Assembly (NCBI GenBank): GCA_035404185.1 | Contig: DAONGN010000001.1 | Location: 124,001-188,000, forward strand | DNA length: 64,000 bases | Direction: 5' to 3' | Source: Candidatus Pacearchaeota archaeon | GTDB taxonomy: Bacteria > Patescibacteriota > Minisyncoccia > Minisyncoccales > Minisyncoccaceae | Shown: one piece after another, positions 25,255-33,923 of the stretch | Numbering within the stretch: position 1 is the first letter of the stretch | Layout of the letters: each line of letters begins with the position of its first letter | The notes under the pieces: generated by a model | What the model was told of the DNA's origin: nothing | What the model saw: the letters and a program-made list of their open reading frames with translations, nothing else | Database searches by the model: none | Position numbers and translations under genes: made by a program

Positions 25255-26154
25255 ATGATCAAAAGAAAAGCTTTTACGTTAATTGAGTTATTGGTCGTAA
25301 TTGCAATCATCGGAATTCTTTCCGGAATGATTGTGCTTGCAATGAATGGATCTACTGCTAAGGCAAGAATCGCTAAATCTCAAGTTTATAGCAATTCTTT
25401 AAGAAGCGCTTTAATGTCAAACGTTAAAGGAAATTGGTCTCTTGATGCTACTGGTGATGATACTTGGAATCATATCACAGGAACAGTAACCGGGGCGACA
25501 TCAAACACAACAGATTGCGCACAAAATACTTGCTATAGTTTTGATGGAGGTGACTACATACTAACTGCAAACACGGCAGGACAATATTCTATTCTTACCA
25601 ATGGTATGACCGCAATGGTTTGGGTTAAAGGAGCTTCTCAAGCAGGAAACACTGTTTTTGCTAATTGGGACTCAAATGCTTCATATAAAGAAGCATGGAA
25701 AATAGCAACTAATGGTAATTTATTGCGCGTAATATTAGCAGATACTACTACTCAAGCTACTACCAAAAATTATTACTCTACTAATGATGTAGCATTTGAT
25801 AATACTTGGCATTTAGTTGGTTTTTCTTGGACTGTTGGCGGTGGAGCACTAACTTTATACATTGATGGAACTTCTGTTGCTGTAACAAAAACTGCCGACG
25901 GAGCTGTAGCTAGTCTAAATGCAAACGGAGGATCAGGATACGCTCCCATATCAATAGGTTGTGATATGTCTAATAATTCAGCAGCAAATCTTTTCAATGG
26001 ATCAATAGATAATGCTTGGCTGTTTAACGGACCCATTCCAACGTCTCAAATTAAAGAACTATACTACGCTGGATTAAATAATTTGTTAGCCAGTGGAAAA
26101 ATATCAGCTGACGAATATTCTCAAAGAATAAGCACTCTTAGCTTAAACAAGTAA
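25255..26154 (+). CDS. Type IV pilin-like protein with LamG/concanavalin-type domain
   Basis: 299 residues. The N terminus has a prepilin leader and helix (KRKAFTLIELLVVIAIIGIL), with cleavage expected before FTLIEL. Residues ~60-270 form a LamG-like beta-sandwich (NHITGTVTGAT, YSFDGGDYI, MTAMVWVKGAS, WHLVGFSWT, LYIDGT, INGSIDNAWLF-like close). This would be a pilus-tip or surface glycan/protein-binding pseudopilin. It overlaps the next degV gene by one base (TAATG), so an adhesive pseudopilin is translationally coupled to lipid genes. Confidence 0.82.
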   Translation: MIKRKAFTLIELLVVIAIIGILSGMIVLAMNGSTAKARIAKSQVYSNSLRSALMSNVKGNWSLDATGDDTWNHITGTVTGATSNTTDCAQNTCYSFDGGDYILTANTAGQYSILTNGMTAMVWVKGASQAGNTVFANWDSNASYKEAWKIATNGNLLRVILADTTTQATTKNYYSTNDVAFDNTWHLVGFSWTVGGGALTLYIDGTSVAVTKTADGAVASLNANGGSGYAPISIGCDMSNNSAANLFNGSIDNAWLFNGPIPTSQIKELYYAGLNNLLASGKISADEYSQRISTLSLNK

Positions 26155-27038
26155 TGGATACTGAAAAAGAAAAAATAGGCTTCGTGACTGATGAGGTTTG
26201 TGATCTTCCAGAAGAAATAGTTAATGAAAATAATATTGGCGTCGTAAGGTATAAGCTAGACCCTCAAGAACTATCAGAAATACCAGGCAATATTTACCAA
26301 AAGATAAGAGAAGGGGAAAGAAGAGGTATTAAAAACCTATTAGTCAAAACATCTCAGCCCTCAATTAATGATTTTCTTTCTGTTTTTAAAGAAAAACTTG
26401 AAAAATTTGAAGAAATTTTGTGTATCACGTTTTCTTCAAAAATATCAGGAGCGTACAACTCAGCCATGCAAGCCAAAAAATTCCTAGAAAAGGAACTGCA
26501 AGATAAGATTCATATTTTTGATTCTTTAAGAGGAACTGGATGTGAAGGATTAATTGTGCTCAAAGCAATTTCTTTGGCTAAAGAAAAAATGGATATTCCT
26601 GATATTATTTCTAATCTTACAAAAGAAATACCTAATGTTAATATGGTAGCAATGTATAAAAACTCTAGATGGCTTGAAGCTTCAGGAAGATTTCCTACTA
26701 TTGGAAACATTATTATAAATCAAGCAGAAAAAATAGATATTAAACCTATTTTTAATTTTAAAAATGGGAAATTAAATATTGTAACAATAAAAAGGAATGT
26801 AAAGGAGTTGTCTGTTGCTCTTTTTGAAGTATTTGAGAAGACCACCAGAAATGCCCGCGAAGCAGGGAAAAAAATTAAAATAGCCATAACTCATGCTGAT
26901 AATATGGAAGAAGTAGAAAAACTTAAAACTATGGTTTTAGGTTTAAAAAATACAGAAATTTCTTTTATTAATCTACTTTGTTTTCCTGTTGGAGGACATG
27001 TAGGTCCAGGGACATTGGTTCTTTCTTGGGATCAATAA
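26154..27038 (+). CDS. DegV/FakB-family fatty-acid-binding protein, copy 1
   Basis: 294 residues. DegV proteins bind a fatty acid and present its carboxylate to FakA. The key motifs are intact: KTSQPS (~64-70), FSSKISGAYNSAM and the C-terminal GGHVGPGTLVLSW. The N-terminal strand is FVTDEVCDLPEEI instead of the usual DS.SDL. It overlaps the pilin-LamG stop by one base and precedes a second DegV, probably in one operon. Confidence 0.85.
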   Translation: MDTEKEKIGFVTDEVCDLPEEIVNENNIGVVRYKLDPQELSEIPGNIYQKIREGERRGIKNLLVKTSQPSINDFLSVFKEKLEKFEEILCITFSSKISGAYNSAMQAKKFLEKELQDKIHIFDSLRGTGCEGLIVLKAISLAKEKMDIPDIISNLTKEIPNVNMVAMYKNSRWLEASGRFPTIGNIIINQAEKIDIKPIFNFKNGKLNIVTIKRNVKELSVALFEVFEKTTRNAREAGKKIKIAITHADNMEEVEKLKTMVLGLKNTEISFINLLCFPVGGHVGPGTLVLSWDQ

Positions 27039-27070
27039 ACAAAGCTATTAGAAACATTAAGCTTAAAATT

Positions 27071-27949
27071 ATGAAAAAAGCATCAATCATTATCGGCGAT
27101 AGCGCATCATTAAGAGACGAAGATGTTAAAAAATTTGGTTTAATTGTTGTTCCTTTTGTTATGGAATGGCCAGATGGAGAAAGATTAAATGGAGACAATA
27201 TTTTTGAAAAAATGAGAGAGGCTGAAAAGCAGGGGATAAAAACAACCCCTAAAACATCTCAGCCATCTATGGGAATATTTAAAAAAGCTTTTGAAGAAGG
27301 ACTAAAAGATGCTGAAAGTGTGATTGCTATTACCATTAGTTCAGAAATTTCTGGAACATATAATTCAGCCGTGCAGGCTAAAAAAATGTTCGACGAAGAG
27401 ACTCAAAAGAAGATCTTCATTCTCAATTCTCTTAATGCTGACTTAAGTGAAAGTCTTTTAGCGATAAAAGCTGCAAAAATGGCAGAACAAGAAAAATCAG
27501 GAGAAGAAATAATTAAAGAATTAGAAACAATGGTTCCTAAAATATTTCTTTTCGCAATGCTTGAAAGTCCGAGATGGCTTGAAGCAGGAGGAAGAATAAA
27601 TCACGCCATGTCTGTTATTCTATCTCAAATGCAAAAAATAGGAATGAGACCTATTTTATCTATGAAAGACGGAGTAATTAAACCAGCTAATTTAAAAATG
27701 AAAGCCAATGATACGGCTGATGCTTTATTTAGACAATTTGAAGATGTTACTAAAAAACCTTTTTCCGAAAATAAAACTTGCCAAGTAGCTATTTCTCATG
27801 CTGACAACCTTGAAACAGCTCAAAAATTAAGAACCTTGATTGAGGATAAATACCCACAAATTAATATTGAATTTATAAGCTTAACAAGCATGGTTATTGG
27901 TTGCCATGTTGGTCCAGGAACAGTAATGTGCTGCTCAATAGAAAATTAA
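27071..27949 (+). CDS. DegV/FakB-family fatty-acid-binding protein, copy 2
   Basis: 292 residues from MKKASIIIGDSAS at 27071; the frame is open 31 codons further up, but that part overlaps the previous gene and lacks family similarity. Motifs: GDSASL, TSQPSMGIF, ISSEISGTYNSAV, RWLEAGGRI and CHVGPGTVM. The sequence differs clearly from copy 1, so the two may bind different fatty acids, as FakB1 and FakB2 do in Staphylococcus (saturated versus unsaturated). Confidence 0.85.
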   Translation: MKKASIIIGDSASLRDEDVKKFGLIVVPFVMEWPDGERLNGDNIFEKMREAEKQGIKTTPKTSQPSMGIFKKAFEEGLKDAESVIAITISSEISGTYNSAVQAKKMFDEETQKKIFILNSLNADLSESLLAIKAAKMAEQEKSGEEIIKELETMVPKIFLFAMLESPRWLEAGGRINHAMSVILSQMQKIGMRPILSMKDGVIKPANLKMKANDTADALFRQFEDVTKKPFSENKTCQVAISHADNLETAQKLRTLIEDKYPQINIEFISLTSMVIGCHVGPGTVMCCSIEN

Positions 27950-27958
27950 CATCAAAGT

Positions 27959-28615
27959 ATGATAAACATTAATTACATTTTAATTTCTTTAATTGCTTAT
28001 CTTTTAGGTTCTATTCCTTTTGCTTTAATTTATGTTAAATTGTTCCTCAATAAAGATATGAGGACTTTTGGCTCTAAAAATACTGGAGCCTTGAACACCT
28101 TAAGAATTGTTTCTCATGAAAAGGGGAAATTGATTGGATTAATTTCTTTCCTGATTGTATTTTTATTAGATGCTAGCAAATCAGTCTTAGCTGTTATATT
28201 AGCAATGCACTTCCTTCCTGAAAATCTAACTCTAGCAATAACATTAGGAACATTCTTCTCTATTTTAGGACATAACTATCCAATAATTCTTAATTTTAAA
28301 GGAGGTAGAGGAGCAGCATCATTACTAGGAGTATTATTATTCCTAAATTGGAAGATATTCATTGGTTGGTTAATCACTGTTCTTTGCTTTATGATGCTTT
28401 TTGAAATTTTCTTAGGAGGAAAAATTGATAATAAATTTATTAAAAAATCTATTTCTGATCAAATAGTCGGGAGATTGATAGGAGAGATATATGCAGTCTG
28501 GTGGATTTCTATAGCTGCGCCAACATTACTCTATCCAGTGTTGTTCGGAACAATTCTTATTATTATTTCTCATAAGGATAGGGTCATAGAACAAATTAAA
28601 AAGAAAAATGTTTAA
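27959..28615 (+). CDS. PlsY-family acyltransferase, copy 2
   Basis: 218 residues, multi-pass. Motifs are recognisable but altered: LLGSIPFALIYV, FGSKNTGALNTLRIV (usual GSGNxGATN) and GHNYPIILNFKGGRGAAS. The missing GN in motif 2 may change substrate preference. It lies nine bases after degV copy 2 and overlaps plsY copy 3 by eight bases. Confidence 0.8.
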   Translation: MININYILISLIAYLLGSIPFALIYVKLFLNKDMRTFGSKNTGALNTLRIVSHEKGKLIGLISFLIVFLLDASKSVLAVILAMHFLPENLTLAITLGTFFSILGHNYPIILNFKGGRGAASLLGVLLFLNWKIFIGWLITVLCFMMLFEIFLGGKIDNKFIKKSISDQIVGRLIGEIYAVWWISIAAPTLLYPVLFGTILIIISHKDRVIEQIKKKNV

Positions 28616-29258
28616 AGAAATTATAATTTTAATTGTTGCTTATGTATTGGGTTCTATTCCTTTTGGGTACCTAATTACTAAATTTACAACTAAAAAAAAT
28701 CTATTAGAAATAGGATGGAAAAAGAATTCTGGCTCTAATGTTTTTAAAAATGTTGGCTTATGGCAAGGAATTTTTACTTTTGTTTTTGATGTTTTAAAAG
28801 GATTTCTAGCTGTTTATCTTGCCCAATATTTTGGTCTTTCCTTATTATTCCAAGTTTTCTGCGGAGTATTAGCAGTTATCGGTCATAACTGGTCTTGCTT
28901 TCTTGGTTTTAAAGGCGGAAGAGGATTAGCAGCTTTAATTGGAGCTCTCTTCGCTATTTCTCCTTTAGTTTTAATTATTGCCTTGATTCCTTGCATAATC
29001 TTTACTATAATCTGGACAGCCTCGGTGGGAACCCTTTTATCCTTCTTAACCGCCATTATCTTCTGTGTCACCTTTAGGGAGTATGAAATGGCTGGATTGT
29101 TAATGTTTATTTCTCTAATTCCAGTCTTAATTAAAAGATTAAGTCCAATAAAAGAACTACAAAATAATCCAAATTACAAAGAATTGCTAGAAAATCGACT
29201 AATCTTTGATCAAGACACAGTTCCTCCAATTAGGCTAAAAATTAAAAAGAAAAACTAA
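28608..29258 (+). CDS. PlsY-family acyltransferase, copy 3
   Basis: 216 residues, multi-pass. VLGSIPFGYLITK is canonical. Motif 2 is WKKNSGSNVFKNVG, and motif 3 is GHNWSCFLGFKGGRGLAALIGA. The tail (from ~185) is a soluble KELQNNPNYKELLEN helix not seen in copy 1. The stop codon is directly followed by tRNA-Arg (UCG), so the operon probably reads into that tRNA. Confidence 0.8.
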   Translation: MFKEIIILIVAYVLGSIPFGYLITKFTTKKNLLEIGWKKNSGSNVFKNVGLWQGIFTFVFDVLKGFLAVYLAQYFGLSLLFQVFCGVLAVIGHNWSCFLGFKGGRGLAALIGALFAISPLVLIIALIPCIIFTIIWTASVGTLLSFLTAIIFCVTFREYEMAGLLMFISLIPVLIKRLSPIKELQNNPNYKELLENRLIFDQDTVPPIRLKIKKKN

Positions 29259-29330
29259 GCCCCCGTAGCTCAACGGATAGAGTGCTGGTCTTCGGAACCA
29301 GTGGTGCGAGTTCGAATCTTGCCGGGGGCA
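29259..29330 (+). tRNA. tRNA-Arg (UCG)
   Basis: 72 nt with acceptor GCCCCCG/CGGGGGC, A73, and anticodon arm CTGGT/ACCAG with loop CTTCGGA (anticodon TCG). It starts on the base after the plsY copy 3 stop. Confidence 0.92.
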
Positions 29331-29388
29331 CAGACCGCCTTGATTTTTTTTAAAAAACAGGATATACTCCAGACACATAACAAAGCCG

Positions 29389-29793
29389 ATGAACATGTTT
29401 AAAACAAAGCTAAAAAGACCATTCTTTGCTTCAATATTGTTTTTTTTGTTTTTGAATTTTACACCAGTTTCAGCAGCATTAGTTAGTTGTGGAAATGACG
29501 GACAAGCTGCTTGCACTTTTGGCGATCTTATGGCAATGATAAATACTGTTATTAGTTTCGTTATCTTTGATATTGTTCCTCCTATTGCCGTAATTACAAT
29601 CGTTATTGCGGCAATCAACCTAATGACTTCTTCAGGAGATCCAGCAAAGCTTGAACAAGCTAAAAAAACTTTAATCTGGATAGTTCTTGGATTGATAGTT
29701 GTTTATGGTGCTTGGGCAATCGTTACGGGCTTTATAACTGCATTGGGTGCAAAAGCAGGGAGTGATGTATTTCAATTTTTTGATAAAAAGTAG
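29389..29793 (+). CDS. VirB2/TrbC-like pilin
   Basis: 134 residues. A signal peptide (~10-30, cleaved near VSA-AL) is followed by two hydrophobic helices (~52-80 and ~92-122) joined by a short SSGDPAKLEQAKK loop. This is the layout of VirB2/TrbC conjugative pilins. The same helix-loop-helix (with GxPAKLE/GNPSKIE) recurs at the N termini of the three large proteins at 37742-42871. Probably a subunit of the reduced type IV secretion-like apparatus. Confidence 0.75.
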   Translation: MNMFKTKLKRPFFASILFFLFLNFTPVSAALVSCGNDGQAACTFGDLMAMINTVISFVIFDIVPPIAVITIVIAAINLMTSSGDPAKLEQAKKTLIWIVLGLIVVYGAWAIVTGFITALGAKAGSDVFQFFDKK

Positions 29794-29796
29794 TTT

Positions 29797-29869
29797 GCCC
29801 CGTTAGCTCAGTTGGTAGAGCAGGAAGCTCTTAACTTCAAGGTCAGGGGTTCGAGCCCTCTACGGGGCA
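29797..29869 (+). tRNA. tRNA-Lys (CUU)
   Basis: 73 nt with acceptor GCCCCGT/ACGGGGC, A73, loop CTCTTAA with anticodon CTT, and D arm GCTC/GAGC. The outermost anticodon-stem pair is a G-A mismatch. Confidence 0.9.
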
Positions 29870-29897
29870 CAGAAAAATATATAGTAAAGATAAAAAT

Positions 29898-30164
29898 ATG
29901 TTAACAACAGAAGAAAAAACAAAAATCGTTAGTGACAATAAGATAAATGAAACCGACACTGGCTCTGCTGAAGTTCAGGTTGCTTTAATTTCAGAAGAAA
30001 TTCAAAGACTTCTTGAACATTTGAAAAAGCACAAAAAAGATGTCAGTTCAAAAAGAGGCTTATTAAAAATGGTTGCCAAGAGAAGAAAGCTTTTGAAATT
30101 CCTCGAAAGAACAAGTGAAGATTCATACAGGGAATTAACCAAAAAGATTGGATTAAAAGCCTAG
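29898..30164 (+). CDS. rpsO: 30S ribosomal protein S15
   Basis: 88 residues, the normal length. It carries DTGSAEVQVALISEEI and the LLKMVAKRRKLLKFLE signature. S15 binds 16S rRNA near the central domain. It precedes pnp by ten bases, the classical rpsO-pnp order in which PNPase and S15 are co-transcribed. Confidence 0.95.
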   Translation: MLTTEEKTKIVSDNKINETDTGSAEVQVALISEEIQRLLEHLKKHKKDVSSKRGLLKMVAKRRKLLKFLERTSEDSYRELTKKIGLKA

Positions 30165-30174
30165 GTGTTAAAAT

Positions 30175-32289
30175 ATGAAGAATGAATCTTTTAAACTTAA
30201 AATTGACGATAAATTTTTAGAGGTAGAATTTAAAAATCTAGCAGAGAGAACAAATAGTTCTGTTTTTATAAAATTTGGAGAAACCTGTCTTATGGCCACT
30301 GCCGTAATGAGCAAAAAAGAAATCGAGGGAATCGATTTTTTTCCTTTAACTGTAGCTTATGAAGAAAGATTCTACGCAATAGGAAAAATATTTGGTTCAA
30401 GGTTTATGAAAAGAGAGGGAAGACCAAGTGAACAATCCATCTTAACTTCAAGATTAATTGATAGGGCAGTAAGACCATTATTTCCAGCAGACTTCAAAAG
30501 AGAAGTACAAATTATTATTACTTGTCTTTCTTGGGATAAAGAAAGCGATTTGGCCAGCTTAGGACTAATCGCTGCTTCAATAGTACTTTCGGCTTCAGAT
30601 ATTCCTTGGGATGGACCAGTTGCTCCCGTAAGAATAGGGATGAGAGATGGTAAAATGGTTGCTTTCCCAACCTTTGCCGAAAGAGAATCTGGCAATATGG
30701 ATTTATTATTATCAGGTTTAAAATCAGAATCAAAAAAAGAAATTTTGATTAATATGATTGAAGCTGGAATGAAAGAAGTTCCCGAGGAAGATATTCTGAA
30801 AGCTGTTGAATTAGCTAAAAAATATCATGAAGACATTCTTAATTTTGAAGAAGAAATTGCTAAAAAAATAGGAAAAGAAAAAATAAAACTAGAAGAGAAG
30901 GGAAGAGACGAAGAGATAGAAAAAGAAGTTAAAGAACTTTTAGGAAATAGAATTGAAAACATCTTAAAAAAAGATTCAATTGACGATCTTCATATTATTA
31001 GAGAAGAATTGGGAGAATTGTTGAAAAAACATGAAGACGCGGAAAAAACTCGTTGTGGATTTTCTTTCTTCGAAAAAGAAACCGAAAGACTTGTTCACGA
31101 AAAAATAATTGAAAAAGGAATTCGTTTTGACGGAAGAAATTCTGACCAAATCAGAGAATTAAGCTGCGACGTTAATGTCATTCCTAGAGTTCATGGAACT
31201 GGATTATTCTGCCGTGGAGAAACAAAAGTTCTATCATTCTTAACCTTGGGTGGTCCTGGCGATCAAAAGATATTTGAAGAGATGGAATTAAACGGCAAAA
31301 AAAGATTTATGCATCACTATAACTTCCCACCATCATGCGTTGGAGAGACTGGACCATTAAGGGGACCAGGAAGAAGAGAAATTGGACACGGAATGCTTGG
31401 AGAAAAAGCTTTGCGTTCAATGATTCCTGATGCTGAAAATTTCCCTTATACAATCAGAGTTGTTTCTGAGGTTTTGTGTTCTAACGGTTCTTCATCAATG
31501 GCTTCAACTTGCGCTGCTTGTTTAGCTTTAATGGATGGCGGAGTTCCAATTAAAAATCCTGTTTCAGGAATTGCAATGGGATTAATGATGGAAATGAACG
31601 ATCAAAAAAGCACTGAAGACAAGAATTATCTTGTTTTAACTGATGTTCAAGGAGAAGAAGATCATTATGGAGACATGGACTTTAAGGCTACAGGAACTAA
31701 AAACGGAATCACTGCTTTACAAATGGATATTAAAGTTAGGGGAATAACCGTGAAAATAATGAAAAATGCCTTGGAACAATCTAAAAAGGCCAGAATGCAA
31801 ATTTTAGCCAAAATGTTGGAAACGATTCCTGAACCAAGAAAGGAACTATCTCCTAATGCTCCAAGAATATATACTATTAAAATTAGACCAGACCAAATTG
31901 GAGAGGTTATTGGAACTGGAGGAAAAATCATTAATGAAATTATTGATGAATGTGGAGTTTTAATTGATATTGAAGAAACCGGTGAAGTTTTCGTCACAGC
32001 AGAAAATGAAGCTTCAGCACAAAAAGCTATTGAATGGATTAAAAATTTAACTAAAGAAGTTATAGTGGGGGATATATATCAAGGAAAAATAAAAAGAATT
32101 CTTGAATTCGGCGCCTTCGCTGAAATTCTTCCTGGACAAGAAGGCATGATTCATATTTCTCAACTAGCCAAAGAAAGAGTAAATAAGGTAACTGATATCG
32201 TTAAGATTGGAGACATCGTTCCTGTAAAAGTTATCTCTATTGACGAACAGGGTAGAATTAATCTATCATTAAAAGAGGCGAGGAAATAA
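30175..32289 (+). CDS. pnp: Polyribonucleotide nucleotidyltransferase (PNPase)
   Basis: 704 residues. Two RNase PH-like domains (~1-220 and ~305-545, with FFPLTVAYEER, FMHHYNFPPSCVGE and the active-site SDIPWDG/GDMDFK), the alpha-helical linker between them, then KH (~560-620, IGTGGKIINEII) and S1 (~630-700, AFAEILPGQEGMIHIS). It degrades RNA 3'-5' by phosphorolysis and partners RNase Y (rny at 10187) in mRNA decay. Translation starts ten bases after rpsO. Confidence 0.96.
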   Translation: MKNESFKLKIDDKFLEVEFKNLAERTNSSVFIKFGETCLMATAVMSKKEIEGIDFFPLTVAYEERFYAIGKIFGSRFMKREGRPSEQSILTSRLIDRAVRPLFPADFKREVQIIITCLSWDKESDLASLGLIAASIVLSASDIPWDGPVAPVRIGMRDGKMVAFPTFAERESGNMDLLLSGLKSESKKEILINMIEAGMKEVPEEDILKAVELAKKYHEDILNFEEEIAKKIGKEKIKLEEKGRDEEIEKEVKELLGNRIENILKKDSIDDLHIIREELGELLKKHEDAEKTRCGFSFFEKETERLVHEKIIEKGIRFDGRNSDQIRELSCDVNVIPRVHGTGLFCRGETKVLSFLTLGGPGDQKIFEEMELNGKKRFMHHYNFPPSCVGETGPLRGPGRREIGHGMLGEKALRSMIPDAENFPYTIRVVSEVLCSNGSSSMASTCAACLALMDGGVPIKNPVSGIAMGLMMEMNDQKSTEDKNYLVLTDVQGEEDHYGDMDFKATGTKNGITALQMDIKVRGITVKIMKNALEQSKKARMQILAKMLETIPEPRKELSPNAPRIYTIKIRPDQIGEVIGTGGKIINEIIDECGVLIDIEETGEVFVTAENEASAQKAIEWIKNLTKEVIVGDIYQGKIKRILEFGAFAEILPGQEGMIHISQLAKERVNKVTDIVKIGDIVPVKVISIDEQGRINLSLKEARK

Positions 32290-32337
32290 TTTTATAAAAG
32301 TTAGTTCGCCTTTTAATTTTAAATCAGTAAATCCTAC

Positions 32338-33810
32338 ATGCAGGCAATTTTTTTAGACAAAGAAAAAATTAGGACAATGCTAAAGGACATTAAAGAAGCT
32401 GAGGGAATACCTGTTTATCCTAAAGGTAATGAAATTGAAGAAATAAACCAAAGCTTTATTGCAGAAAAAGAAGAAGCAATTCCTTCAGAGCCTAATTTAC
32501 TAGAACCAGAAAACGCAGAAACAACGCCCGAAAAAGGTCCTCTTTCTGTAGAGGAAGAAACTAAAAAAGCAGAAGATCTTGCTTACGAATTAGCCCTTTC
32601 AACAAATAAAAGTGAGGATAATATAAAACAAAAAGTTTTACAAGAAGAAATTTATCCCGAAGAAAATACAGAAAAACCCGAAGAGGTACCTGTTACCTTT
32701 ATGAATCCTCCTGAACCTGAACCACAAATTCCTGAGCCCGAACCTGTTTCAGAGCCAGAACCCGAAATAGAAAAACCACAAGAAGAAATTCCTGTAACTT
32801 TGCCAGTTGAAGAACCAACTCCTGACATCAAAGAGCTTGAATTAAATATGTCAGAAAAAATTCCTAGCGCAAGAGAACTGGGACTAGAAGAAGCTGAAAG
32901 AATACCAAGTGCCGAAGAACTAGGACTAGAAGAAGCAAAAGAAAAAAAAGAAGAGATAAACATTATTAATGAAGACGAAGAAAGACTAGCTAAAATATCT
33001 GAAGAAACCCTTATACTTGAAGAAGCTTTAAAGGATGTTAATAAAGAAAAAGCTCCATTTGAAGAAAGAAAAAAAGAGATTGAAGATGAAATAGGCAACA
33101 TCAAAAAGAAATTAGAATTAGTTCTTGAAAAGAAAACCAGGATAGATGAAATAAAGAAAGATTTAGAAGAAAAAGAAGCTATTGCTAATACACCTGAAGA
33201 AAAAAGAGTCATTGAAAAAGAAAGGTGGAAGGTAGAAGACGAAAGAAATAATATTGAACAAGAAAAATACAATAAAGAAGACGAGATAAAATCATTAAAG
33301 TTGCAGATAAGAGAGTGTGATTTGAATGCTGAGAAAGTAATGGCTAAAGAAAAAGACACCCTTCTACAGTTAGAAGTCTTAAAAAGAGATAAAAATAGAA
33401 TTATTCTTGGACAAACAAAGAAAGATTTAGAAGAAAGACTAGAACCGTTAAACAAATCTGTTGAAGATATAAAGAAAGAAATGTTTGAAAATACTAAACA
33501 AAGAGATAAATCAGACAAGGGATTGTCAGATATTGGATTAAAAGAAAAAGCAATTGAAGATGAAATTAAAATCCTAGAAAGAAGACAAAATGAAACAACT
33601 GATGAAATAATATTGAGAGATATTGAAATGAGAAGAAAAACTGCTGAAGAGAAAAGAAGAAGTCTTGAAAAAGATCGTTGGGAAATAGAAGATAAGGTAA
33701 GAGACTTTGAAGAAAATAGAAAAATCATCAAAGAAAAATATCAGGAAATTTCTTCCCAGATTAAACAAATCAAGGACGAACTACTAAGTATTGAAGAAAA
33801 GATAAAATAA
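32338..33810 (+). CDS. Acidic coiled-coil protein of unknown function
   Basis: 490 residues, no signal or transmembrane segment. Residues ~30-200 are rich in Pro and Glu, with PEPEPQIPEPEP-type runs and a 20-residue repeat (IPSARELGLEEAER / IPSAEELGLEEAKE). Residues ~215-490 are almost continuous coiled coil, high in E, K, R and I. It may be a scaffold or cell-shape element. It is 48 bases after pnp and five before a 35-residue membrane ORF. Its composition gives long antisense open frames that are not genes. Confidence 0.6.
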   Translation: MQAIFLDKEKIRTMLKDIKEAEGIPVYPKGNEIEEINQSFIAEKEEAIPSEPNLLEPENAETTPEKGPLSVEEETKKAEDLAYELALSTNKSEDNIKQKVLQEEIYPEENTEKPEEVPVTFMNPPEPEPQIPEPEPVSEPEPEIEKPQEEIPVTLPVEEPTPDIKELELNMSEKIPSARELGLEEAERIPSAEELGLEEAKEKKEEINIINEDEERLAKISEETLILEEALKDVNKEKAPFEERKKEIEDEIGNIKKKLELVLEKKTRIDEIKKDLEEKEAIANTPEEKRVIEKERWKVEDERNNIEQEKYNKEDEIKSLKLQIRECDLNAEKVMAKEKDTLLQLEVLKRDKNRIILGQTKKDLEERLEPLNKSVEDIKKEMFENTKQRDKSDKGLSDIGLKEKAIEDEIKILERRQNETTDEIILRDIEMRRKTAEEKRRSLEKDRWEIEDKVRDFEENRKIIKEKYQEISSQIKQIKDELLSIEEKIK

Positions 33811-33815
33811 CAAGC

Positions 33816-33923
33816 ATGGCCAAAAAACAAACCAGGAATTCTAAGCTATTAGTACGAGCGATAATAGTAATAATATTTCTCTTGATAGTTTTAGCCATTA
33901 TTAAAATATTAAATATAATATGA
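33816..33923 (+). CDS. 35-residue single-pass membrane microprotein
   Basis: A short open frame: basic N terminus MAKKQTRNSK, then one hydrophobic helix (IIVIIFLLIVLAII), then KILNII. It starts five bases after the coiled-coil gene and its TGA overlaps the ATG of the next gene (ATGA, 33920-33923). Tight coupling on both sides and the clean K/R-then-TM layout support a real gene. Function unknown; it may anchor one of its neighbours at the membrane. Confidence 0.6.
   Translation: MAKKQTRNSKLLVRAIIVIIFLLIVLAIIKILNII

Noticed and set aside
32652-33731. 359-residue minus-strand open frame rich in S, F and L
   Set aside because: It is the antisense of the E/K-rich coiled-coil gene; stop codons are avoided because of the codon bias of the real gene.
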